This document shows positions 54,796 through 64,000 of a DNA stretch of 64,000 nucleotides, in pieces. The stretch is taken from positions 682,001-746,000 of the forward strand of contig NW_027490252.1 of NCBI RefSeq assembly GCF_050948175.1, in the 5' to 3' direction. The position numbers and the translations under genes are program-made. This stretch comes from Xylocopa sonorina (Eukaryota > Arthropoda > Insecta > Hymenoptera > Apidae). The notes under the pieces were generated by a model. It ran no database searches. It saw only the letters and a program-made list of their open reading frames with translations, and was not told where the DNA came from. How positions within the stretch are numbered: position 1 is the stretch's first letter; each line of letters begins with the position of its first letter.

Positions 54796-56013
54796 CATAA
54801 CACTGCACAATGAATATTACATCTTATCATGAAACATTGAAATAAGATGCGATATGGCGATTTATGAAGCATTAGAACTCTAATGCCACGATCCGTAGAC
54901 ATCTGCAAACGCTATTTCCTAGCAAGGAAGTGTCGCATTTACATCCATTTGAAGTATAGACGAGATATACATAACACTGCACTATGAATATTATATCTTA
55001 TCATGAAGCATAGAAATAAGATGCGATATGGCGATTTATGAAGCATTAGAACTCTAATGCCACGATACGTAGACATCTGCAAACGCTATTTCCTAGCAAG
55101 GAAGTGTCGCATTTACATCCATTTGAAGTATAGACGAGCTATAAATAACACTGCACAATGAATACTACATCTTATCATGAAACATAGAAATGAGATGCGA
55201 TATGGCGATTTAAGAAGCATTAGAACTCTACTGCTTCGATACGTAGACATCGGCAAACGCTATTTCCCAGCAGGGAAGTGTCCCATTTACATTCTTTTAA
55301 AGTGAATACGAGGTATACATAACACTCCACAATGAATATTATATCTTATCATGAAACATAGAAATGAGATGCGATATGGCGATTTATGAAGCACTTGATG
55401 TCTATTACTTCGATACGTAGACATCTGCAATCGCTATTTCCTAGCAAGAAATTGTAGCATTTACATCCATTTGAAGTATAGACGAGATATACATAACACT
55501 GCACAATGAATATTATATCTTATCATGAAACATAGAGATGAGATGCGATATCGCGATTTAAGAAGCATTAGAAATCTATTGCTTCGATACGTAGACATCT
55601 GCAAACGCTATTTCCTAGCAAGGAAGTGTCGCATTTACACACATTTTAAGTGTATGCGAGGTATACATGACCCATCGCAATGAATATTATATATTGTCAT
55701 GAAAGATAGAAATGAGATGCGATATCGCGATTTAAGAAGCATTAGAACACTATTGGTTCGATACGTAGATATCTGCAAACGCTACTTCCTAACAGCGGAG
55801 TGTCGCATTTACATTCTATTGAAAGGAATACGAGGTATACATGACACTTCACAATGAATATTATATCTTATCATGAAACATAGAAATGAGATGCGATATG
55901 ACGATTTAAGAAGCATTAGAAATCTATTGCTTCGATACGTAGACATCTGCAACCGCTACTTCCTAGCAAGGAAGTGTCGCATTTATATTCTTTTGAAGTG
56001 AATACGAGGTATA

Positions 56014-56187
56014 CATAACACTCCACAATGAATATTATATATTACCATGAAGCATAGTAATGAGTAGCGATATCGTGTTTTGAGAAGCATTAGAAATCTA
56101 ATGCCACTATACGTAGACATCTGCAAACGCTATTTCCTAGCAAGGAAGTATCGCATTTATATCCATTTGAAGTATAGACGAGATATA
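56014..56187. repeat. Monomer duplicated 1,392 bp away, copy 2
   Basis: Matches 54622-54795 and continues into the next monomer through TATAGACGAGATATAC and ACTGCACAATG before diverging at CATAGAGATGAG. Confidence 0.83.
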
Positions 56188-56535
56188 CATAACACTGCAC
56201 AATGAATATTATATCTTATCATGAAACATAGAGATGAGATGCGATATCGCGATTTAAGAAGAATTAGAACACTATTCCTTCGATACGTAGACATCTGCAA
56301 ATGCTACTTCCTAGCAAGGCAGTGTCGCATTTACATTCTTTTGAAAGGAATACGAGGTATACGTGACACTTCGCAATGTATATTATATCTTATCATGAAA
56401 CATTGAAGTGAGATGCGATATGGCGATTTAAGAAGCACTAGAACACTACTGCTTCGATACGTAGACATCTGCAAACGCCATTTACTAGCAAGAAAGTGTC
56501 GCATTTGCATTCTTTCGAAGTGAAAACGAGATATA

Positions 56536-58300
56536 CATTACAATCCATAATGAATATCATATCTTATCATGAAACATAAAAATAGATGCGATATCCCGTT
56601 ATAAGAAGCATTAGAACTCTATTGCTTCGACACGTCGACATCTGCAAACGCTATTCCCTAGCCAGGAAGTGTCGCATTTACATTCTTTTGAAGTGTATTC
56701 GAGGTATAAGTTACATTTCGCAATGACTATTATGTATTATCATGAAACATAGAATTGAGATGCGATATCGCGTTTTAAGAAGCATTAGAACTCTATTGCT
56801 ACGATACGTAGACATCCGCAAACGCTATATCCCAGCATGGAAGTGTCGCATTTACATTCCTTTGAGGTGAATACGAAGTATACATGACACTTCGCAATGA
56901 ATACTATATCTTATCATGAAACATAGAAATGAGATGCGATATCTTGTTTTAAGAAGCTTTAGAACTCTATAGCTACGGTACGTTGATATCTGGAAACACT
57001 ATTACCTAGCAAGGAAGTGTCGCATTTGCATTCATTTGAAGTGAATACGAGGTATACATGACACTTCGCAATGAATAATATATCTTATCACGAAACATAA
57101 AAATGAAATGCGATATCGCGTTTTAAGGTACATTAGAACTCTATTGCTACGATACGTAGACATCTGCAAACGCTATTTCCTAGCAAGGAAGTGTCGTATT
57201 TACATTCTTTCGAAGTGAATACGAGGTATACATTACAATCCATAATGAATATTATATCTTATCATGAAACATAGAAATAGATGCGATATCCCGCTATAAG
57301 AAGCATTAGAACCCTATTGCTTCGATACGTAGACATCTGCAAACGCTATTCCCTAGCCAGGAAGTGTCGCATTTACATTCTTTTGAAGTGTATTCGAGGT
57401 ATAAGTTACATTTCGCAATGACTATTATGTATTATCATGAAATATAGAATTGAGATGCGATATCGCGTTTTAAGAAGCATTAGAACTCTATTGCTACGAT
57501 ACGTGGAAATCCGCAAACGCTATTTCCTAGCATGGAAGTGTCGCATTTACATTCTTTTGAAGTGAATACGAGGTATACATGACAATTCGCATTGAATATT
57601 ATATCTTATTGTGAAACATAGATATGATTTGCGATATCGCGTTTCAAGAAGCATTAGAACACTATTTCTACGATACGTAAACATCTGCAAACGCTATTTC
57701 CAAGCAAGGAAGTGTCGCATTTACACTCTTTTGAAGTGAATACCCGGTACACATGACACTTCGCAATGAATATTATATCTCATTATGCAACATAGAAATG
57801 AGATGCGATATCGCGTTTTAAGAAGCATTTGAAATCTATTGCTTCGATACGTAGACATCTGCAAACGCTATTTAATAGCAAGGAAGTGTCGCATTTACAT
57901 TCTTTCGAAGTGAATAAGAGGTATACATAACAATCCACAATGAATACTATATCCTATCATGACACATAGAAAAGAGTTGCGATATCCCGTTATAAGAAGC
58001 ATTAGAACTCTATTGCTACGATACGTAGACATCCGCAAACGCTATATCCCAGCATGGAAGTGTCGCATTTACATTCCTTTCAGGTGAATACGAGGTATAC
58101 ATGACACTTCGCAATGAATACTATATCTTATCATGAAACATAGAAATGAGATGCGATATCTTATTTTAAGAAGCTTTAGTTCTATATAGCTACGGTACGT
58201 TGATATCTGGAAACACTATTTCCTAGCAAGGAAGTGGCGCATTTGCAATCATTTGAAGTGAATACGAGATATACATGACACTACGCAATGAATAATATAT
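56536..58300. repeat. Segment with 4- and 7-monomer echoes
   Basis: CATTACAATCCATAATG with ATAGATGCGATATCCCG recurs at 56541 and 57236 (695 bp, 4 monomers less one). ATCCGCAAACGCTATATCCC followed by the CTACGGTACGTTGATATC monomer recurs at 56821 and 58038 (1,217 bp, 7 monomers less one). Blocks are clearly related but carry several substitutions. Confidence 0.8.
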
Positions 58301-59490
58301 CTTATCACGAAACATAAAAATGAAATGCGATATCGCGATTTAAGAAGCATTAGAATTCAATTGCTTCGATACGCATATATCTGCAAACGCTACTACCTAG
58401 CAAGGAAGTGTAGCATTTACATTCTTTTGTGGTGTATACGAGGAGTACATAACACTTCGCAATGAAAATTATATCATATCATGGGACATAGAAATGAGAT
58501 GCGATAGCGCCTTTGAAGAAGCATTAGAACTCTATTGCTACGCTACTTAGACGACTGCCAACGCTATTTCCTAGCAAGGAAGTATCGCATTTATATACAT
58601 ATGAAGTGTATGCGAGTTGTGCATAACACTTCGCAATTAATATCATATCTTATCATGAAACATTGAAATAAATTGCGATATGACGATTTAAAAAGCATTA
58701 GAACTCTATTGCTTCGATACGTAGACATCTGGGAACGCTATTTCTTAGCAAGGAAGTGTCGCATTTACATTCTTTTGAAGTGTCGACGAGGCATACATAA
58801 CTCTTCGCAATGAATATTATATCTTATCATGAAACATAGAATTGAGATGCGATATCGCGTGTTAAGTAGCATTAGAACTGTATTGCTTGGATACGTAGTC
58901 ATCTCGAAATGCATTTTCTAGCGAGGAAGTGTGGCATTTATATTCCTTTGAAGTGTAGACGAGGTATACATAGCACTTCGCGATGAATAATGTATCTTAT
59001 CATGATACAACAAATTGCGATGCGATATCGCGTTTAAAGAAGCATTAGAATTCTATCGCTTCGATACGTAGACATCTGCCAACGCTATTTCCTAGCAAGG
59101 AAGTGTCGCATTTACATTCTTTTCAAGTGAGTACGAGGTATACATGACACTTCGCAATGAATATTATATCTCATCATGAAACATAGAAATAAGGAGCGAT
59201 TTCGCGCTTTAGGTGGCACTAGAATTCTATTGCTACGATACGTAGACATCTGAAAACGCTATTTCCTAGCAATGAAGTGTCGCATTTACATTCACTTGAA
59301 GTGTATGCCAGGTATACATGACACTTCGCAGTGAATATTATATATTATCATGAAGCATAGAAATGAGATGCGATATCGCGTCTTGAGAAGCATTAGATCC
59401 CTATTGCTTCGATACGTAGACATCTGCCAACGCTACATCCTAGCAAGGAAGTGTCGCATTTACATTCTTTTGAAAGGAATACGAGGTATA

Positions 59491-59664
59491 CATGACACTA
59501 CGCAATGAATATTATATATTATCACGAAACATAGATATGAGATGCGATAACGCGAATTAGCATGCTTTAGAAATCTATTGCTTCGATACGTAGACGTCTG
59601 CAAACGCTATTCCCTAGCAAGGAAGTGCCGCATTTACATTCATTTTAAGTGTATGCGAGGTATA
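59491..59664. repeat. GCATGC-variant monomer, copy 1
   Basis: An unusual monomer with CACGAAACATAGATATG, GATAACGCGAATTAGC and a GCATGC palindrome replacing the usual TTTAAGAAGCATTAG start. A near-identical copy is at 60535-60708 (six monomers on) and a third relative starts at 61404. Confidence 0.85.
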
Positions 59665-60534
59665 CATGGCACTTCGCAATGAATATTATATCTTATCATG
59701 AAACATAGAAATGAGATGCGATATGGCGATTTAAGAAGCATAAGAAATCTATTGCTTCGATACGAAGACATCTGCAAACGCTACTTCCCAGCAAGGATGT
59801 GTCGCATTTATATTCTTTTGAAGTGAGTACGAGGTATACATGACACTTCGCAATGAATATTATATCTTAACATGAAGCATAGAAATGAGATGCGATATGA
59901 CGATTTAAGAAGCATTAGAATTCTGTGGCTTCGATACGTAGACATCCGAAAACGCTATTTCCTAGCAAGGAAGTGTCGCATTTACATTCTTTTGAAGTGA
60001 ATACTAGGTATACATAACACTGCACAATGAATATTATAAATTATCATGAAACATAGAAATGAGAAGCGATATGGCGACTTAAGAAGCCTTAGATCCCTGT
60101 TGCTTCGATACGTAGAAATCTGCTAACGCTACATCCTAGCAAGGAAGTATCGCAATTGCATTCTTTTGAAAGGAATACGAGGTATACATGACACTTCGCA
60201 ATGAATATTATATCTTATCATGAATCGTAGATATGAGATGCGATATGACGATTTTAGAAGCAATACAACTATACTGCTTCGGTACGTAGAGATCTGCAAA
60301 CGCTATTTCCTAGCAAGGAAGTGTCACATGTACATTCAATTGAAGTGTATGCGAGGTATAAATGGCACTTCGCAATGAATATTATATCTTATCATGAAAC
60401 ATAGAAATGTGATGCGATATCGCGATTTGAGAAGCTTTAGAACAATATTGCTTCGATACGTAGATATCTGCAAACACTATTTCCTAGCAAGGAACTGTTG
60501 CATTCACACTCATTTGAAGTGTATGCGAGGTATA

Positions 60535-60708
60535 CATGACACTACGCAATGAATATTATATATTATCACGAAACATAGATATGAGATGCGATAACGCGAA
60601 TTAGCATGCTTTAGAAATCTATTGCTTCGATACGTAGACGTCTGCAAACGCTATTTCCTAGCAAGGAAGTGTCGCATTTACATTCTTTTGAAGTGAATAC
60701 TAGGTGTA
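60535..60708. repeat. GCATGC-variant monomer, copy 2
   Basis: Matches 59491-59664 at +1,044 bp with very few changes (TATTTCC for TATTCCC, GTGTCGC for GTGCCGC). The third relative at 61404 has CAGGAAACGTAG and ATATCGTGAATTAGC. Confidence 0.85.
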
Positions 60709-63159
60709 CATAACACTGCACAATGAATATTATAAATTATCATGAAACATAGAAATGAGATGCAATATGGCGATTTAAGAAGAATTAGAAACCTATTGCT
60801 TCGATACGAAGACATCTGCACACGCTATTTCCTAGCAAGGAAGTGTGGCATTTACATTCTTTTGAAGTGAATACGAGGTATACATGACACTTCGCAATGA
60901 ATATTTAATCTTATCATGAAACATAGGAGTGTGATGCGATATCGCGTTTTAATAAGCGTTAGAACACAATTGCTACGATACGTAGACATCTGCAAACACT
61001 ATTTAATAGGAAGGAAGAGTCGCATTTACATCCTTTGAAGTGAACACAAGGTATACATGACACTTCGTAATGAATATTATACCTTATAATGAAATATAGA
61101 AATGAGATGCAATATCGCGTTTTAAGAAGCATTAGAACTCTATTCCTACAATACGTAGACATCTGCACACGCTATTTCCTAGCAAGGAAGTGTCGCATTT
61201 ACATACATTTGAAGTGTATGCGAGGTATTCATGACACATCGAAATGAATATTATATCTCATCATGAAACATAGGAATGAGATGCGATATCTCGTTTGAAG
61301 AAGCATTAGAACTATATTGCTTCGATACGTAGACATCTGGAAACGCTACTTCCTAGCAAGGAAGTGTCGCATTTACATTCTTTTGAAGGGAATAAGAGGT
61401 ATACATGTCACTTCGCAATGAATATTATATCTTATCAGGAAACGTAGATATGAGATGCGATATCGTGAATTAGCATGCTTTAGAAATCTATTGCTTCGAT
61501 ACGTAGACATCTGCAAACACTATTTCCTCGGAAGGAAGTGTCGCATTTACATTCTTTTGAAGTGAATACGAGGTATACATAACACTCCACAATGAATATT
61601 ATGTATTATCATGAAACATGGTAATCAGTAGCGATATCGCGTTTTGAGAAGCATTAGAACTCTAATGCCACGAAACATAGACATCCTCAAACGCTATTTC
61701 CTGGAGAGGAAGTGTCGCGTTTACATTCTTTTGAAAGGAATACGAGGTATACATGACACTTCGCCATGAATATTGTATCTTATCATGAAACGTAGATATG
61801 AGATGCGATATGACGATTTAAGAAGCATTAGAAATCTATTGCTTCGATACGCAGACATCTGCAAACGCTATTTCCAAGCAAGGAAGTGTCGCATGTACAT
61901 TCAATTGAAGTGTATGCGAGGTATACATGGCACTTCGCAATGAATATTATATCTTATCATGAAACATAGAAATGAGATGCGATATGGCGATTTATGAAGC
62001 ATTAGATGCCTAGAGCTTCGATACGTAGACATCTGCAAACGATATTTCCTAGCAAGCAAGTGTCGCATTTACATTCATTTTAAGTGTATGCGACGTATAC
62101 ATGACACTTCGCAATGAATATTATATATTTTCATGATACATAGAAATAAGAGGCGATATCGCGTTTTGAGAGGCATTAGAACTCCAATTCTACGATACGT
62201 AGGCATCTGCAAACGCTATTTCCTAGCAAGGAAGTGTCGCATTTACATTCATTTGAAGTATAGACGAGATATATATAACACTGCACAATGAATATTATAT
62301 CTTATCATGAAACATAGAAATGAGATGCGATATGGCGATTTAAGATGCATTAGAAATCTATTGGTTCGATACGTAGACATCTTCAAGTGCTATTTCCTAG
62401 CAAGGAAGTGTCGCATTTACATTCACTTGTAGTATAGATGAGATATACATAACACTGCACAATGAATATTATATCCTATCATGGAACATAGAAATGAGAT
62501 GCGATATGGCGATTTAAGAAGCATTAGATGCCTATTGGTTCGATACGTCGACATCTGCAAACGCTACTTCTTAGCAAGGAAGTGTCATAATTACATTTTT
62601 TTGAGGTGAATGCGAGGTATACATAACACTGCGCAATGAATATTATATCTTATCATGAAGCATAGAAATGAGGTGCGATATGGCGATTTATGAAGCATTA
62701 GATGTCTATTTCCTCGATACGTAGACATCTGCAAACGCTATTTCCTAGGAACGAAGTGTCGCGCTTACATACTTTTGAAGTGAATACGAGGTTTACATAA
62801 CACTCCACAATGAATATTATATCTTACCATGAAACATAGAAATGAGATGCAATGTGGAGGTTTAAGAAGCATTAGAAATCTGTTGCTTCGACAGGTAGAC
62901 ATCTGCAAACGCTATTTCCAAGCAAGGAAGTGTCGCGTTTACATTCTTTTGAAGTGAATACGGGGTGTACATAACACTGCACAATGAATATTATATCTTA
63001 TCTTGAAACATAGAAATGAGATGCGATATCGCGATTTAAGAAGATTTAGAACTCTATTGCTTCGATACGTAGATATCTGCAAACACTATTTCCTAGCAAG
63101 GAACTGTCGCATTCACATCCATTTGTAGTGTATGCGAGGTATACATGACACTTCGCAAT

Positions 63160-63230
63160 GAATATTATATATTATCATGTAACATGGTAATGAAACATGG
63201 AATACATGATTAGCAATTTCGCGTTTTGAG
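63160..63230. repeat. Monomer segment carrying a 16-bp insertion
   Basis: Between CATGTAACATGGTAATG (about 63177-63193) and TTTCGCGTTTTGAG (about 63218) there are 16 bases more than in other monomers. The extra sequence (AAACATGGAATACATGA, about 63193-63209) resembles the neighbouring CATGTAACATGGTAATG, suggesting slippage or imperfect local duplication. It is the only indel above about 3 bp that I detected. Confidence 0.8.
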
Positions 63231-64000
63231 AAGCATTAGAACACTAATGGTACGATACGTAAATATCTGCAAACGCTATTTCCTAGGAACGAAGTGAAGC
63301 GCTTACATACTTTTGAAGTGAATACGAGGTTTACATAACACTCCACAATGAATATTATATCTTACCATGAAACATAGAAATGAGATGCAATGTTGAGATT
63401 TAAGAAGCATTAGAAATCTGTTGCTTCGACAGGTAGACATCTGCAAACGCTATTTCCAAGCAAGGAAGTGTCGCGTTTACATTCTTTTGAAGTGAATACG
63501 GGGTATACATAACACTGCACAATGAATATTATATCTTATCTTGAAACATAGAAATGAGATGCGATATCGCGATTTAAGACGCTCTAGAACACTTTTGCAT
63601 CAATACGTAGATATCTGCAAACGCTATTTCCTAGCAAGGACCTGTCGCATTTACATTCATTTGAAGTGCATGCGAGGTATACATAACACTCCACAATGAA
63701 TATTTTATATTATCATGAAACATAGTACTGAGTAGCGATATCGCGTTTTGAGAAGCATTAGAACTCTATTGGTTCGATACGTAGACATCTGCAAACCCTA
63801 CTTCCTAGAAGGAAGTGTCGCATTTACATTCTTTTGAAAAGAATACGAGGTATACATGACACTTCGCAATGAATATTATATCTTATCATGAAACATAGAA
63901 ATGAGATGCGATATGACGATTTAAGAAGCATTAGAACGCTATTGCTTCGATACGTAGACATCTGCAATCACTACTTCCTAGCAAGGAAGTGTGGCATTTA

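Larger units (their letters stand above)
1..64000. repeat. 174-bp satellite array, entire window
   Basis: The same 174-bp unit runs from first to last base in one orientation. Landmarks such as CATGAAACATAG recur at 33, 207, 381, 555 and onward every 174 bp. Taking CATGACACTT as monomer base 1, the window holds 367 full monomers and 146 bp of another. Families differ by roughly 10-25% from each other by eye, while HOR copies are nearly identical. Consensus landmarks in order: TTCGCAATGAATATTATATC (10-29), CATGAAACATAG (33-44), GCGATATCGC (54-63), TAAGAAGCATTAGAACTC (68-85), CTACGATACGTAG (91-103), ATCTGCAAACGCTATTTCC (106-124), GGAAGTGTCGCATTTACATT (131-150), GAAGTGAATACGAGG (156-170). No interruption by unique DNA or a mobile element was seen. 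A centromeric or pericentromeric role is inferred from the architecture, not shown. Confidence 0.98.
52360..64000. repeat. Domain D2: long, divergent D-family region
   Basis: Sixty-six full monomers and a 146-bp partial one at the window edge. Marks are TTGCTTCGATACG, ATATGGCGATTTAAG, TGAAAGGAATACG, CTGCACAATG and GAGGTATACATGACAC. No long HOR was found; similarity between neighbours is variable and small indels are more common than on the left. Local duplications are listed separately. The section at 54622-55317 aligns with D1 around 36900-37400. The array continues beyond the window. Confidence 0.86.

Noticed and set aside
63160..63230. Mobile-element insertion footprint
   Set aside because: Only 16 bp, similar to the adjacent sequence, with no terminal repeats or target-site duplication; slippage explains it better.
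1..64000. CRISPR array
   Set aside because: There are no unique spacers between repeats; the full 174 bp is repeated, and the composition and HOR structure fit a eukaryotic satellite.
1..64000. Primate alpha satellite or another named centromere satellite
   Set aside because: Monomer is 174 bp, not 171, and I see no alpha-satellite landmarks or CENP-B box (TTCG, 4 bases, A, 2 bases, CGGG) on either strand. I could not match plant CEN180 or CentO from memory either.
1..64000. Inverted segments or a strand switch in the array
   Set aside because: Orientation landmarks such as CATGAAACATAG and GTCGCATTTACATTC stay on the plus strand throughout.

Overview
The whole 64-kb window is one uninterrupted, head-to-tail satellite DNA array. 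I see no gene, RNA gene, transposon or unique spacer. The repeat unit is 174 bp, and in the phase used here each monomer starts at a CATGACACTT-like decamer, so base 1 of the window is base 1 of a monomer. By hand I count 367 complete monomers plus 146 bp of another, all on the same strand. Hand-built consensus GC is about 36%. A megabase-type satellite with nucleosome-scale monomers and nested higher-order repeats (HORs) is typical of centromeric or pericentromeric chromatin of a eukaryote. I do not recognise the monomer as any satellite I know by sequence (not primate alpha satellite, Arabidopsis CEN180 or rice CentO), so I give no species. CpG is not depleted (about 9 per consensus monomer, roughly 1.6 times expectation), which weakly favours a lineage with little germline CpG methylation, such as many invertebrates.

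Layout, using my own labels for four monomer families. A1 (1-24185, 139 monomers) is highly homogenised: a 31-monomer HOR (5,394 bp) present once in full and once in part, then two nearly identical 26-monomer units (4,524 bp each, 8179-12702 and 12703-17226), then shorter 4-, 5-, 6- and 12-monomer periodicities. B1 (24186-32882, 50 monomers) holds a 10-monomer HOR of 1,739 bp. C1 (32883-36185, 19 monomers) and D1 (36186-41575, 31 monomers) show only short local duplications. The families then recur in another order: a 4-monomer C-like piece (41576-42271), B2 (42272-46619), a 16-monomer A2 island (46620-49402), C2 (49403-52359) and a long, divergent D2 (52360-64000).

Reading: homogenisation is strongest on the left and weakens to the right, as expected where a recently amplified HOR core passes into older flanking satellite. 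The array seems to have grown by repeated unequal exchange and block duplication at several scales. Monomer length is very strictly kept: cumulative drift reaches only about -19 bp in 63 kb and is then partly reversed by one 16-bp insertion near 63.2 kb. The monomer carries several short dyad symmetries but no recognisable CENP-B box. Its length is a multiple of three (58 codons) and its consensus holds an open 42-codon frame, which explains the scattered 60-100-codon ORFs; I regard these as non-coding by-products. Alignments were done by eye, so identities are approximate.
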